DNA of 64,000 bases. Origin: Bacteroidales bacterium. GTDB taxonomy: Bacteria > Bacteroidota > Bacteroidia > Bacteroidales > Muribaculaceae. The DNA lies in the NCBI GenBank assembly GCA_019416425.1, contig DXXK01000026.1, positions 1 through 64,000 on the forward strand, read 5' to 3'. Every line of letters begins with the position of its first letter. Position 1 is the stretch's first letter. Below the pieces are notes generated by a model, which ran no database searches, was not told where the DNA came from, and saw only the letters and a list, made by a program, of their open reading frames with translations. Shown here piece after piece: positions 25,973 to 35,992 of the stretch. Both the position numbers and the translations under genes were made by a program.

Positions 25973-27286
25973 ATGAAGAAACTAAGAAACAAAAAGCGTC
26001 ATTGGGATGGCTTCAGGGCGTGGGTAAGACGGTTGTTCCACGTGTACACCCGTGAGTTTGTCCTGACTGTCCACGACGGAGGCCTGTTGCTGTTCTTCGT
26101 GTTCCTGCCGTTCGCCTATCCTGTAATATATTCGCTGATATATAATCCGGAGGTTGTCCGCGAGGTTCCGGTGATCGTAGTGGACCACGACCGTACGCCG
26201 ATGAGCCGTAAGACCGTCCGCATGCTGGATGCGTGCGAGCAGGCATGGGTACGCGGCTACTCCCCCAATCTGACGGAGGCGCGCGAGGCCATGGACCGTG
26301 GCGAATGCTACGCCATCCTGGAGATTCCCGAAGGCTTTGAGCGCAAAATCGGCCGTCAGGAGACCGGCAATGCAGTAATGTATTGCGAGATGAGCCTGCT
26401 GCTGCGTTACAAGGCGCTGCTCGTGGCCGCCACCAACGTGATGGAGGAGATGGGTTCGGAACTGATGACCGAGACCATCAACCGTGTCGCACCGTTGGCA
26501 GGGACAATCACGGACGGCAACCTGCTGCCGATCAACAACGCCAGCCTGGGCAACATCAAGAGCGGCTTCGACTCGTTCATCATGCCTGTGGTCATCATGC
26601 TGATCCTGCAGCAGTGCATCGTCCTGGTGGTTGGAATGGCAGGAGGCGCCAAGCATGAGAATCCCAGACTGGTGCATTACAATCCCGACAATATCACGAA
26701 GTCTACGTTAGGCACCATGATCGGTCAGGCGTTATGCTACATGACGATCCTGTTCCTGCCTGTGATATTCATGATCCATTATGTGCCGATGATATTCAAG
26801 TTCCCGATGGCAGGCAACCTCCTTCAGATAATGGCGTTCCTGTTGCCGATGGTCTTGGCTTCGATAGGGATGGGCTTCGTGTTCCAGGCGGTAGTGACCG
26901 AGCGTGAGTCGGTGTTCGTCAGCTGGGTGGTTACGTCGCTGTTCTTTCTGCTGATATCCGGAGCAATCTGGCCGCGTTACGATATGCCGGCCTTCTGGCG
27001 GGGACTGGGAGCCATCTTCCCCGGCACATGGGGAGTGGAGGGTTTCATCAAGATGAACGGAAATGGCGCGCGCCTGTGGCAGGTTGGTACAGAATACATC
27101 AATCTGTGGATATTGGCTGCCGGATGGTGGCTGGCCGGATGGTGCTGCCAGAAGTGGATTGTCCATCCCGAGATCATGCGGATGCAGGATATCCGGGCGA
27201 GTGTGGCGCATAGTTTCGCCGATGCCCATAGCGAGCAACTGAAGAATGAGCAGAATGAACGGAGTCAGGATGAAGTTCTGGGATAG
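25973..27286 (+). CDS. ABC-2 type transporter permease (second of pair)
   Basis: A 437-residue permease with the same layout as its neighbour: N-terminal span (GLLLFFVFLPFAYPVIYSLI, about 38-58), an extracytoplasmic domain (EVPVIVVDHDRTPMSRKTVR) and C-terminal spans (about 205-400). The ATG at 25973 lies 4 bases after the previous stop; upstream codons of the longer frame overlap the first permease and are not homologous. The two permeases and HlyD form a tripartite efflux unit of unknown substrate. Confidence 0.9.
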   Translation: MKKLRNKKRHWDGFRAWVRRLFHVYTREFVLTVHDGGLLLFFVFLPFAYPVIYSLIYNPEVVREVPVIVVDHDRTPMSRKTVRMLDACEQAWVRGYSPNLTEAREAMDRGECYAILEIPEGFERKIGRQETGNAVMYCEMSLLLRYKALLVAATNVMEEMGSELMTETINRVAPLAGTITDGNLLPINNASLGNIKSGFDSFIMPVVIMLILQQCIVLVVGMAGGAKHENPRLVHYNPDNITKSTLGTMIGQALCYMTILFLPVIFMIHYVPMIFKFPMAGNLLQIMAFLLPMVLASIGMGFVFQAVVTERESVFVSWVVTSLFFLLISGAIWPRYDMPAFWRGLGAIFPGTWGVEGFIKMNGNGARLWQVGTEYINLWILAAGWWLAGWCCQKWIVHPEIMRMQDIRASVAHSFADAHSEQLKNEQNERSQDEVLG

Positions 27287-28205
27287 ACTGAATTATTGGA
27301 TGTTATGCGCGGTGGCGTACCCGTTGTCGGTATTGCCGCTGCGCGTGCTGTATATACTGGCGGATATAATCGCCTTTCTGGCTTACGATGTGGTGCGCTA
27401 CCGTGTGCGTGTGGTGCGCCGCAATATCGAGGAGTCGTTTCCGGGGAAGTCCCGGAAGGAGCTGCGCGGCATAGAGCGGGGATTCTACCATTGGCTGGCG
27501 GACTATTCGATGGAGACGCTGAAACTGCTGACCATGACACCGGAGCGCATGCAGCGGTGTCTGGAGGTGGTGAATCCGGAAGTGGTCAGCGACGCGCTGA
27601 ACGGTGGCCGTAACATAACGCTGTTCTTAGGGCATTATTGCAACTGGGAATGGGTGTCGTCGCTGCCGCTGTGGTTCCCGAAGGATTCTATCTGCGCGCA
27701 GGTTTACCATCCGCTACACAACAAGGGTATGGACCGTCTGTTCATGAATATACGCACACGTTTCGGTGCCAACAATGAGCCGATGAAGGATATTCTTCGT
27801 TTCCTGATAGGCTGCAAGCGTGCGGGCAAGCCGACAGTGACAGGATTCATCGCCGACCAGCGTCCCAAGTGGGAGGCGCATCTGTTCGTGGATTTCCTGA
27901 ACCATGACACGCCGGTATTCACGGGTCCGGAGCGGATAGCGAAGTTCCTGGATGCCGAGGTATATTACTGTCATATGTCCAGGCCGAAGCGCGGTGTCTA
28001 TCGGCTGGAGTTTGTGCCGGTGACGAAGACGCCGAAGCGGGACGGCGATTTCGACATCACGCGCCGTTGCTTCGACATGCTTCAAGCCAACATCGAGGAG
28101 AATCCACGCTTCTACCTGTGGAGCCACAAGCGCTGGAAATTTACCCGCGCCATGTACCGCGAGCACTGGGGCGACCGTTTCGACGAGATGCTCTCGCACC
28201 TGTAA
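27270..28205 (+). CDS. LpxL/HtrB-type lysophospholipid or lipid A acyltransferase
   Basis: A 311-residue inner-membrane enzyme. An N-terminal hydrophobic anchor (about 8-40) is followed by the acyltransferase motif GHYCNWEW (H-x4-E), and later FIADQRPKWEAHLFVDFLNH and FTGPERIA blocks of the family. It transfers an acyl chain to a lipid A precursor or ornithine-type lipid. The ATG at 27270, preceded by GGAGTCAGG, is preferred to that at 27246; it overlaps the permease stop by 17 bases. Confidence 0.9.
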   Translation: MKFWDRLNYWMLCAVAYPLSVLPLRVLYILADIIAFLAYDVVRYRVRVVRRNIEESFPGKSRKELRGIERGFYHWLADYSMETLKLLTMTPERMQRCLEVVNPEVVSDALNGGRNITLFLGHYCNWEWVSSLPLWFPKDSICAQVYHPLHNKGMDRLFMNIRTRFGANNEPMKDILRFLIGCKRAGKPTVTGFIADQRPKWEAHLFVDFLNHDTPVFTGPERIAKFLDAEVYYCHMSRPKRGVYRLEFVPVTKTPKRDGDFDITRRCFDMLQANIEENPRFYLWSHKRWKFTRAMYREHWGDRFDEMLSHL

Positions 28206-28295
28206 AGTGCTCTGTCCAGAGAGCGCTTTATGGATAAAAATGCTCTGTCCAGAGAGCATTTTCAGGTAAAAGTGTTGTCTGTAAAGAGCATTTTA
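28203..28295 (+). repeat. Three tandem hairpin repeats after the acyltransferase
   Basis: TAAAGTGCTCT/AGAGCGCTTTA (28203-28230, including the stop codon) and AAAATGCTCT/AGAGCATTTT (28237-28262) share the loop GTCCAG. A degenerate third copy spans 28267-28295. The T-rich 3' arm of the second resembles a terminator. The rest of the 228-base gap to 28433 holds only the next promoter. Confidence 0.75.
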
Positions 28296-28375
28296 CTCCA
28301 ATTATGTCTTATGTCCATTACGGTGAGAAAATCAATTTTCCGGGCGGGGAGGCGGGAAATATCGGGCAAAATCGT

Positions 28376-28383
28376 TAACTTTG
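28376..28383 (+). promoter_or_regulatory. -7 promoter element of the MsbA-type exporter gene
   Basis: TAACTTTG is an exact consensus 51 bases before the ATG. The upstream -33 region is G-rich without TTTG. Confidence 0.6.
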
Positions 28384-28433
28384 TGGCGTTTTTGGGACAT
28401 GGTGGTCCCTGATTCAATCTCAATGACAATAAA

Positions 28434-30278
28434 ATGAAAGAATTATTCGGGTTCCTGAAACGGTACGCCAGGCCCTATGTCAGCAATATAGTCCTCAGCA
28501 TAGTATTCAACCTGCTGACGGCTTTCTTCACACTCTTCTCCTTCGCGTTCATCATCCCCATCCTGCAGATGCTGTTCGGCCTCAGTACGGAGGTGTACAC
28601 CTTTATGGAGTGGGGGTCGGCATCGTTCAAGGATGTGGTGGTCAATAACTTCTACTATTATGTCTCGACACTGATAGCAGTCTACGGCGCCTCGGCCACG
28701 TTGGCCATCCTGGGCGTGATCTTAGTGGTGATGACGCTGCTGAAAGTGCTGACAGCCTACTTCTCCGAATATTTCACCATCCCGATGCAGAACGGCGTGG
28801 TGCGCGACATCCGCCGCGAGATGTACGACAAGATCCTGTCCCTACCGGTAGGATTCTTCACTACCGAGCGCAAGGGCGACATCATGGCGCGCCTGTCGGG
28901 TGACGTGCAGGAGGTCCAGAACTCGGTCATGGCCTCGCTGTTCTCGCTGGTCAAGTTCCCCATCATGATCATAGCCTGTCTGGGCATGATGATATTCATC
29001 AGCTGGAAACTGACCATCTTCGTGTTCATAATGCTGCCGATTGTGGGCGGAGTTATGGGCGCCGTGGGCAAGAAACTCAAGGCCAAGTCACTGGCCGCCC
29101 AGCAGAAATGGGGCGACATCCTCAGCAACGCCGAGGAGACCATCGGCGGCCTGCGAGTAATCAAGGCGTTCAACGCCGAGAAATACATGGAGAGGCATTT
29201 TGACGAACAGACCGAGGACTTCTATAAGATCAACAACGCAGTGAACCGGCGCACTGCCCTGGCCCACCCCATGAGCGAGTTCCTCGGCACCATGGCCGTG
29301 GCGATTATCCTGTGGTTTGGCGGCTCGCTGATTCTGTCAGGCACGTCGGACATAGACGCCGCCTCGTTCATCTACTACATGGTGATGTTCTACTCCATTA
29401 TCAATCCTGCCAAGGAACTGAGCAAGGTATCCTACACCGTCCGCAAGGGTATGGGAGCCAAGGAGCGCATCGACATGATCCTGAACGCCGAGAATTCCAT
29501 CCACGATCCCGAACGTCCGGCACCTGCCCAGGACCGCACAAAACCCGCCAGCGTCAAGTTCCGCGACCTGACGTTCCGTTACAGCGATGACCCGGATGCC
29601 CGCGAGATACTGAAGGACATCAACCTGGAGGTGAAGCCCGGCCAGACCGTGGCGATAGTCGGCGAGTCCGGCTCCGGCAAGTCCACGCTGGTGGACCTGA
29701 TTCCCCGACTGTGGGATGTGGAGGATGGTGCTGTGGAGGTGAACGGCATCAATGTCAAGGACCTGCGCGTGCATGACCTGCGTGACCTGATGGGCAATGT
29801 GAACCAGGAGGCCATTCTGTTCAACGACACCATCTACAACAACATTGCCTTCGGGAGCGAGAACGCCACACCGGCCCAGGTGGAGGAAGCGGCCCGTATC
29901 GCCAACGCGCACGACTTCATCATGGAGACCGAGGCGGGTTACCAGACCATGATCGGCGACCGCGGATGCCGACTGTCGGGTGGCCAGCGCCAGCGTCTAT
30001 CCATAGCTCGCGCAATACTCCGCGACCCCTCCATCCTGATTCTGGACGAGGCCACGTCCGCCCTGGACACCGAGTCGGAGCGACTGGTGCAGGAGGCCCT
30101 GGAAAAACTGATGAAGGGACGAACCACCATCGTCATCGCCCATCGTCTGTCCACCATCGTCAACGCCGACAAGATCTGCGTGCTGCATCGCGGCGAGATT
30201 GTCGAGGCCGGTACCCATGCCGAACTCATCGCCCTGAACGGCCACTACAAGCGTCTGGTGGACATGCAGCACCTCTAA
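28434..30278 (+). CDS. ABC transporter, MsbA-type exporter with fused ATPase
   Basis: A 614-residue half-transporter with membrane and ATPase domains in one chain. The six-span membrane domain covers about 1-325 and the ATPase the rest: Walker A GESGSGKST, the Q-loop near NVNQEAILF, signature LSGGQRQRLS, Walker B ILILDEATS and the switch His in IVIAHRLST. It is of the MsbA/lipid A-core flippase or multidrug group; substrate is not deducible, though the adjacent acyltransferase fits lipid export. Confidence 0.92.
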   Translation: MKELFGFLKRYARPYVSNIVLSIVFNLLTAFFTLFSFAFIIPILQMLFGLSTEVYTFMEWGSASFKDVVVNNFYYYVSTLIAVYGASATLAILGVILVVMTLLKVLTAYFSEYFTIPMQNGVVRDIRREMYDKILSLPVGFFTTERKGDIMARLSGDVQEVQNSVMASLFSLVKFPIMIIACLGMMIFISWKLTIFVFIMLPIVGGVMGAVGKKLKAKSLAAQQKWGDILSNAEETIGGLRVIKAFNAEKYMERHFDEQTEDFYKINNAVNRRTALAHPMSEFLGTMAVAIILWFGGSLILSGTSDIDAASFIYYMVMFYSIINPAKELSKVSYTVRKGMGAKERIDMILNAENSIHDPERPAPAQDRTKPASVKFRDLTFRYSDDPDAREILKDINLEVKPGQTVAIVGESGSGKSTLVDLIPRLWDVEDGAVEVNGINVKDLRVHDLRDLMGNVNQEAILFNDTIYNNIAFGSENATPAQVEEAARIANAHDFIMETEAGYQTMIGDRGCRLSGGQRQRLSIARAILRDPSILILDEATSALDTESERLVQEALEKLMKGRTTIVIAHRLSTIVNADKICVLHRGEIVEAGTHAELIALNGHYKRLVDMQHL

Positions 30279-30352
30279 ATTAAAATATAGCGCGGTGCCG
30301 AACGTTTTATAAATTAGTGAGGAAAACCGCGAAAAATATCGGAAGCAATGGC

Positions 30353-33286
30353 ATGCGCCTGGGTCTAAGGGCTCTGGCAGTGTTGTTTATGCTGGTCATC
30401 CTGAGTGCCTGCAGCACCAAGAGGAACACCCCGGCCTCGCGCAACTGGCAGGCGTTCACCACGCGCTACAACGTCTACTACAACGGCAAGACCCACTACG
30501 ACGAGCAGCTGAAGCAGATGGTAGGCGACTATCAGGACGACTACTCGCAGCAACTCAAGATCCATCCCGCCGAGGCGCGCAACGACAAGATGGCGCCGCA
30601 GCCCAGTGGAGATTTCAAACGTACCATCGAGAAGATGCAGAAGTCCATCCAGCTGCATTCCATCAAGAAGAAACCCAAGAAGAAGACCGGCTCGGCCAAG
30701 GAGAAGGCCTTCCGCGCCCGCGAGGAGTTCAACCCCTTCCTGCACAACGCCTGGCTCACGATGGGCAAAGGGCAGTACATGAACGGCGACTTTCTCGGCG
30801 CCGCCTCCACCTTCTTCTACATCTCCAAACATTTCCAGTGGCTACCGAAGACCATAACGGAGGCCCGGCTGTGGATGGCGTTGAGCTATCTGGCCATGGA
30901 CTGGGACTACGAGGCCGAGAACGCCCTGCATCCGGTCAAGGAGAAGGACCTGACCGACAGTTATCTGCGCAATATGTACAACCTGGCGTACGCCGACTAT
31001 TACCTGCATACCAAGGACTGGGAGAAGGCCGTGAAGCCGCTGGAATACTCGGCACGGCATGCCAAAGGTACGCAAAAGAACAGGCTGTGGTTCCTGCTGG
31101 GCCAGACCTATACGCAGTTGGGCCGTAAGAAGGATGCCTACAGCGCCTTCAAGAAGGCTGGAGCCGGAGCGTCGACCGACTACCGCACCAAATTCAACTC
31201 GCGCATCAAGCAGAGCGAGGTGTTTCAGGGCACCAACATCAAGGGCGAGGTGAAGTCCCTGCGCGCCATGACCCGCTATGCCCGCAACACAGAATATCTG
31301 GATCAGATATACTACGCCATCGGCAACCTGTACATCAGCCGCAAGGATACCACCGAAGCGATGAAGAACTATAGGCTTGCCATCGAGAAATCCACGCGTA
31401 ACGGCATCGACAAGGCATTGGCGCAACTGGCGTTGGGCAATCTCTATTTTCTGCAGGGCGACTATGTGAAGGCGCAGCCATGCTATTCCGAGGCTGTTCC
31501 GCAGCTGCCGGAGACCTATCCAGGCTATAAGGAGCTGAAGAAGCGCAGCGATGTTCTGGACGAACTGGCCACCTATGCAGGCAACGTACATCTGCAGGAC
31601 TCGTTGCTGACGTTGTCCAGGATGACTCCGGAGGAACAGCGCAAGGCATGCCAGAAACTTGTTGACGAGCTGAAGGAGCGTGAGAAGAAGGAAGCCGAAG
31701 ACGCGAGGCGAGAGGAATACCTGGCCAACCAGGAAGGAGCGGCCGACAACATAAACCGCGGCGACGCCCCGACCAACACCATCATCAATAACGGCGACAA
31801 GTCGTGGTACTTCTACAACACCATGACCAAGAACCAGGGAAAGACGGAATTCCAGCGCCGCTGGGGCGCGCGTAAGAACGAGGATGACTGGCGCCGACGC
31901 AACAAGACCACCTTCAGTCTTGACGATGGTCCGGAGGCAGACTACGGCGACGATACCGAGGCCAACGACACCATCTCGATGACTCCCGAGCAGAAGGAGG
32001 AAGCCCGCAAGGCCCAGGACGCCGCCAATGACCCGCACAACGTGGAGTATTATCTGGCGCAGATACCCAAGACTCCGGAGGAAATCCAGGTATGCCACGA
32101 CGTAATCCAGGAGGGACTGTACAACATGGGAATCATCCTGAAGGACAAGCTGGACGACTTCCCGGCGGCACGCAAGGAATTCACGCGTCTGCTGGACAGC
32201 TATCCCGACAACATCTACCGTCTGGACGTGTACTACAACATGTACCTGATGGCCGTACGCAGCGGCGATACGGTCCAGGCCGAGCGCTGGCGACAGATGA
32301 TACTTGCCAACTTCCCGGAATCTCCTTACGGCAAGGCGATGCTTGACCCGAACTACTTCGAGAACCTGCGCAAGATGAACCAGGTGCAGGAGCGGATGTA
32401 CCAGGAGGCCTACGACGCCTATCTGGACAATTACAACGCTCGCGTGCATTCACTGACAGCCGAGATGGAACGGGACTACCCGTTGTCGAAGATCCTGCCT
32501 AAGTTCGTGTTCATCGACGCGCTCAGCTACCTGACGGAGAACGATGTGCCGAAATTCAAGGAACGGCTGGAGTATCTGCTGGAGAAGTGGCCGGATACTG
32601 ACATGACACCGATGGCCGGCGGCATAATCCGCGGGCTTCGCCAGGGCCGCGAGCCCAACAAGGGGGCAACCAACTCCCGCGGCATGATATGGTCCATGCG
32701 TCTGAGCAACGATTCCATCGGTACCGGCTCCGACGGCAGGCCCGCTAATTTCGAGAACGACCCCAATTCGCCACAGTATCTTGTGCTGGCGTTCCCGCGT
32801 GATTCGGTCAACAGCAACCAGCTGCTCTACGACGTGGCCCGGTTCAACTTCTCGTCGTTCGTGGTTCGTGACTTCGACCTGGAGCAGATGAGCTTCGGCA
32901 ATGTCGGTCTGCTGATCATCAAGGGCTTCGGCAACCTGAAGCAACTGGAGCATTACCGCAACGTCATGGCCGAGAAGCATCTGGAACTACCGGAGGGAGT
33001 TCGTCCAATCATGATAAGCCGTCCTAACTTTGAACTCTTGCTGCGCGAGGGACGTTCTTTTGAAGAGTACTTCCGCTACGCCGAGCAGGATGCAGTGGAG
33101 CGAACCGAGGAGGAAGTGCTGAACGCCGATGTGCCGGATGATCCGGTGGACGGCGTGTCACCGGTGGAAACGGAGGAGACGGAGAATCCGGAGGCTGCCG
33201 AGAATCCGGAGGCAGAGGGGATTCCCGAGGAATCAACAGAACCCACGGAATCCGAAGAAACCACAGAACCCGAAGAATCAGAATAA
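30353..33286 (+). CDS. PorW/SprE-like TPR lipoprotein
   Basis: A 977-residue protein with a lipoprotein signal (ALAVLFMLVILSACSTK) and extended TPR arrays (about 120-425 and further copies from about 570). The central block NGDKSWYFYNTMTKNQGKTE followed by FQRRWGARKNEDDWRRRNK matches PorW/SprE of type IX secretion organisms. The tail is Glu/Pro-rich (about 925-977). The ATG at 30353 gives a typical signal; a GTG at 30317 would add 12 residues. PorX follows by 2 bases, which supports the assignment. Confidence 0.85.
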   Translation: MRLGLRALAVLFMLVILSACSTKRNTPASRNWQAFTTRYNVYYNGKTHYDEQLKQMVGDYQDDYSQQLKIHPAEARNDKMAPQPSGDFKRTIEKMQKSIQLHSIKKKPKKKTGSAKEKAFRAREEFNPFLHNAWLTMGKGQYMNGDFLGAASTFFYISKHFQWLPKTITEARLWMALSYLAMDWDYEAENALHPVKEKDLTDSYLRNMYNLAYADYYLHTKDWEKAVKPLEYSARHAKGTQKNRLWFLLGQTYTQLGRKKDAYSAFKKAGAGASTDYRTKFNSRIKQSEVFQGTNIKGEVKSLRAMTRYARNTEYLDQIYYAIGNLYISRKDTTEAMKNYRLAIEKSTRNGIDKALAQLALGNLYFLQGDYVKAQPCYSEAVPQLPETYPGYKELKKRSDVLDELATYAGNVHLQDSLLTLSRMTPEEQRKACQKLVDELKEREKKEAEDARREEYLANQEGAADNINRGDAPTNTIINNGDKSWYFYNTMTKNQGKTEFQRRWGARKNEDDWRRRNKTTFSLDDGPEADYGDDTEANDTISMTPEQKEEARKAQDAANDPHNVEYYLAQIPKTPEEIQVCHDVIQEGLYNMGIILKDKLDDFPAARKEFTRLLDSYPDNIYRLDVYYNMYLMAVRSGDTVQAERWRQMILANFPESPYGKAMLDPNYFENLRKMNQVQERMYQEAYDAYLDNYNARVHSLTAEMERDYPLSKILPKFVFIDALSYLTENDVPKFKERLEYLLEKWPDTDMTPMAGGIIRGLRQGREPNKGATNSRGMIWSMRLSNDSIGTGSDGRPANFENDPNSPQYLVLAFPRDSVNSNQLLYDVARFNFSSFVVRDFDLEQMSFGNVGLLIIKGFGNLKQLEHYRNVMAEKHLELPEGVRPIMISRPNFELLLREGRSFEEYFRYAEQDAVERTEEEVLNADVPDDPVDGVSPVETEETENPEAAENPEAEGIPEESTEPTESEETTEPEESE

Positions 33287-33288
33287 CT

Positions 33289-34830
33289 ATGGACCGCATA
33301 CTCTGGGCCGACGATGAGATCGACCTGCTGAAACCCCACATATTGTTCCTGAAGGCCAAGGGCTATCAGGTGGATACCGTGTCGAACGGGCGTGATGCCC
33401 TTGACGCTCTGGACGAGCATCCCTACTCGCTGGTGCTGCTGGACGAGAACATGCCCGGCATCTCCGGCCTGGAGACGCTGGACATCATCAACGAGCGGCA
33501 TCCGGAGGTGCCTGTGGTGATGATCACCAAGTCCGAGGAGGAGAACATCATGGACCAGGCCATCGGCAACCGCATAGCCGACTACCTGATCAAGCCGGTC
33601 AACCCGAACCAGATCCTGCTGTCCATCAAGAAGAACCTGCACAGCCGCGAGATCGTGACGGAGCAGACCTCGTCGGATTATCAGCAGGAGTTCAACGTCC
33701 TGTCGCAGCAGATCAACATGGTCAGTGACATCGAGGGGTGGATGGATGTGTACCGCAAGCTGGTGAGCTGGGAACTGAAACTGGCCGAGTCGGGAAGCCC
33801 GATGTCGGAGATGCTGCTGATGCAGAAGCGTGACGCCAACGCCAACTTCTGCAAATATGTCCGGCGCACCTACGAGACGTGGGTCACCACCGACGACCAT
33901 CCGCTGATGAGTCCGCAGCTGTTCAAGGCCAAGGTGTTCCCGTTGCTGGACCAGGGTGAGAAGGTATGCTTCTTCCTGATTGATAACTTCCGTCTGGACC
34001 AGTGGCGCGTGATCCAGCCGTTGCTGGCCGAGCGTTTCAGCGTGGCCGAGGATCTGTACACCACCATTCTGCCCACTTCCACACAGTATGCGCGCAATTC
34101 CATCTTCGCCGGACTGATGCCGGCCGATATTGCAGGGATGTTCCCGCAGTACTGGGTCGAGGAGGATGAGGACGAAGGCCTGAACGTCCATGAGCAGGAG
34201 CTGGTGGGTACCCAGCTGGCACGTTTCCGCCGCAAGGACAAGTTCAGCTACACCAAGATCAATGACTCGACCGGTTGCGAGAAATTCCTGTCCAAACTTC
34301 GTGGCTCGCGCGACATACCGCTGCAGGTTGTGGTGCTGAACTTCATCGACATGCTGTCGCACGCGCGTACGGAGTCAAAGATGATCCGTGAACTGGCCGG
34401 CAACGACGCGGCCTACCGGTCGCTGTCGGAGTCGTGGTTCCGTCATTCGGGCGTCCTGGACATCTTTGCCCAATTGGCGGATTTCGGCTACAAGGTGGTG
34501 CTGACCACCGACCACGGAACCATTCGCGTGAACAACCCAATTAAGGTTGTGGGCGATAAGAACACCAATACAAACCTGCGCTACAAGGTCGGCAAGAATC
34601 TGAGCTACAATCCAAAACAGGTTTACGAGATTAAGAACCCGAGGCGTTTCGGGCTTCCGGCACCCAACATCTCAAGCACTTTCATCTTCGCTACAAACGA
34701 GGATTTCTTCTCATATCCGAACAATTACAACTACTATGTCCAGTATTACGACGGCACTTTCCAGCATGGAGGTATCTCGCTTGAGGAGATGATCGTGCCG
34801 TTGGTGGTGCTGACACCTAAGAAGGGTTGA
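33289..34830 (+). CDS. porX: PorX-type response regulator with PglZ-like domain
   Basis: A 513-residue protein: an N-terminal receiver (about 1-120, phospho-acceptor Asp in LVLLDENMPGISG, then MITKSEEEN and the Lys in DYLIKPVNP), a helical linker and a PglZ/alkaline-phosphatase-like domain (about 210-510, FFLIDNFRLDQW, TSTQYARNSIFAG, LNFIDMLSH, TTDHGTI). This is the PorX arrangement, a regulator of type IX secretion in Porphyromonas and relatives. It is encoded 2 bases after the porW-like gene, suggesting co-transcription. Confidence 0.93.
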   Translation: MDRILWADDEIDLLKPHILFLKAKGYQVDTVSNGRDALDALDEHPYSLVLLDENMPGISGLETLDIINERHPEVPVVMITKSEEENIMDQAIGNRIADYLIKPVNPNQILLSIKKNLHSREIVTEQTSSDYQQEFNVLSQQINMVSDIEGWMDVYRKLVSWELKLAESGSPMSEMLLMQKRDANANFCKYVRRTYETWVTTDDHPLMSPQLFKAKVFPLLDQGEKVCFFLIDNFRLDQWRVIQPLLAERFSVAEDLYTTILPTSTQYARNSIFAGLMPADIAGMFPQYWVEEDEDEGLNVHEQELVGTQLARFRRKDKFSYTKINDSTGCEKFLSKLRGSRDIPLQVVVLNFIDMLSHARTESKMIRELAGNDAAYRSLSESWFRHSGVLDIFAQLADFGYKVVLTTDHGTIRVNNPIKVVGDKNTNTNLRYKVGKNLSYNPKQVYEIKNPRRFGLPAPNISSTFIFATNEDFFSYPNNYNYYVQYYDGTFQHGGISLEEMIVPLVVLTPKKG

Positions 34831-34831
34831 G

Positions 34832-34868
34832 GTAGGTCAGAAGTCAGAGGTCAGGAAGTCAGAGTTAT
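34832..34868 (+). repeat. Dispersed GGTCA/AGTCA intergenic repeat, copy B
   Basis: GGTCAGAAGTCAGAGGTCAG and a following AAGTCAGAG are close variants of the tract after infB. It lies directly after the porX stop. Confidence 0.6.
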
Positions 34869-34907
34869 GAAGTGTTGAGTTCGAGGAATGGATTTAAGAC
34901 ATTGAAT

Positions 34908-35969
34908 ATGCGGAAGACGATATTGTTTATATTGGCGGCGGTAGTGGCCACTATGTTCGCCGCGACGCCTGAGGCCCGGCGTGCGTTCCGGGAGTTCGAG
35001 CGGAAGGCGGAGAGCGGCGATGCCGAGTCACAGTACAGGTTGGGAACGTTGCTTGAGAATGGCTGGGACTCCATTCCGGCCGATTCGGTGCGGGCGTTGC
35101 GTATGTTCCGCCTGTCGGCTGAGCAGGATTACCCCGCGGCCATGAACTACATGGGCTATCTGTTCGGCCGGGGTTATACGGCCGGTGGCAGGGATCTTGT
35201 GACTGTCGATGCAGATTCGGCGCGATATTGGCTGAAGCGCAGTGCCGACAGCGAGGATCCCCGTGCCATGGCCAATATGGCGTATCTGCTGCTGGAGGAT
35301 GCCAGGTCGCTGACGGATTCGGCCGCGATAATGAAGACAGACTCTGCGGCATGGGGCTACATAATTAAGGCCGCGGACAAGGGTGTTCCGACGGCCTACA
35401 GCATGATGGGCGACATGTACCGTGACGGCCGTTATGTGCCGAAGGATACGCTGAAGGCTGCGGTGATGTATGAGAATGCCCTGTCGCGTGGACTGTACGA
35501 TGCCGAGGCTCGTCTGATATCGCTGATGGGTCCGGTATGGGACCGCATGACTCCTGACGAGGCTTTCCAGTACGGTATAAAGTATTACGATGGTTACGCG
35601 CCCTCGGCGGGAACCTATCTGCTGCTGCGGGCCGCGGAGTTGCCGCAGATACCGGAAACGGGCTGGAAGAAGTCGGATGCGTTGGTCGAGATCCTGAACC
35701 ACCGTATCGACATCGCCGCGGATGCGTTGACTGCGCTTGGCGAGGCAGCAAGCCTGGGCAAAGGCCTCCCCTATGACCACGACCTGAGCCGGGACTATTA
35801 CGTCATGGCGGCACTGGCGGGCAGTCCCGAGGCACAGAAGGTGATCCGTGAGCTGTTGGGGATGTTCCCCGACTCGTTCGCCGACCCCACGGACCGTGTC
35901 CGCGCTTTCGCCGACCGGCTCACAATCCTGAGCAAACTCACCGGACGGCGTATCGTTTTGGATAATTGA
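34908..35969 (+). CDS. Secreted Sel1-repeat (TPR-like) protein
   Basis: A 353-residue protein with a signal peptide (RKTILFILAAVVATMFA). Sel1-type units are visible as AESGDAESQYRLGTLLENG, AEQDYPAAMNYMGYLFGRG, ADSEDPRAMANMAYLLLED and ADKGVPTAYSMMGDMYRDG, so the fold is a superhelical protein-binding scaffold in the periplasm. Its partner is unknown. The ATG at 34908 is chosen, as the GTG at 34872 adds 12 residues before the signal. It follows porX after a repeat tract. Confidence 0.85.
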   Translation: MRKTILFILAAVVATMFAATPEARRAFREFERKAESGDAESQYRLGTLLENGWDSIPADSVRALRMFRLSAEQDYPAAMNYMGYLFGRGYTAGGRDLVTVDADSARYWLKRSADSEDPRAMANMAYLLLEDARSLTDSAAIMKTDSAAWGYIIKAADKGVPTAYSMMGDMYRDGRYVPKDTLKAAVMYENALSRGLYDAEARLISLMGPVWDRMTPDEAFQYGIKYYDGYAPSAGTYLLLRAAELPQIPETGWKKSDALVEILNHRIDIAADALTALGEAASLGKGLPYDHDLSRDYYVMAALAGSPEAQKVIRELLGMFPDSFADPTDRVRAFADRLTILSKLTGRRIVLDN

Positions 35970-35988
35970 GGAAAAAGAGTTAATTTTG
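35957..35988 (+). promoter_or_regulatory. Consensus promoter of the M28 lipoprotein gene
   Basis: TTTG (35957-35960), 20 bases, TAATTTTG (35981-35988): a full consensus promoter overlapping the end of the Sel1 gene. Expected start of transcription near 35994 coincides with the ATG at 35993. Confidence 0.85.
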
Positions 35989-35992
35989 CCAA

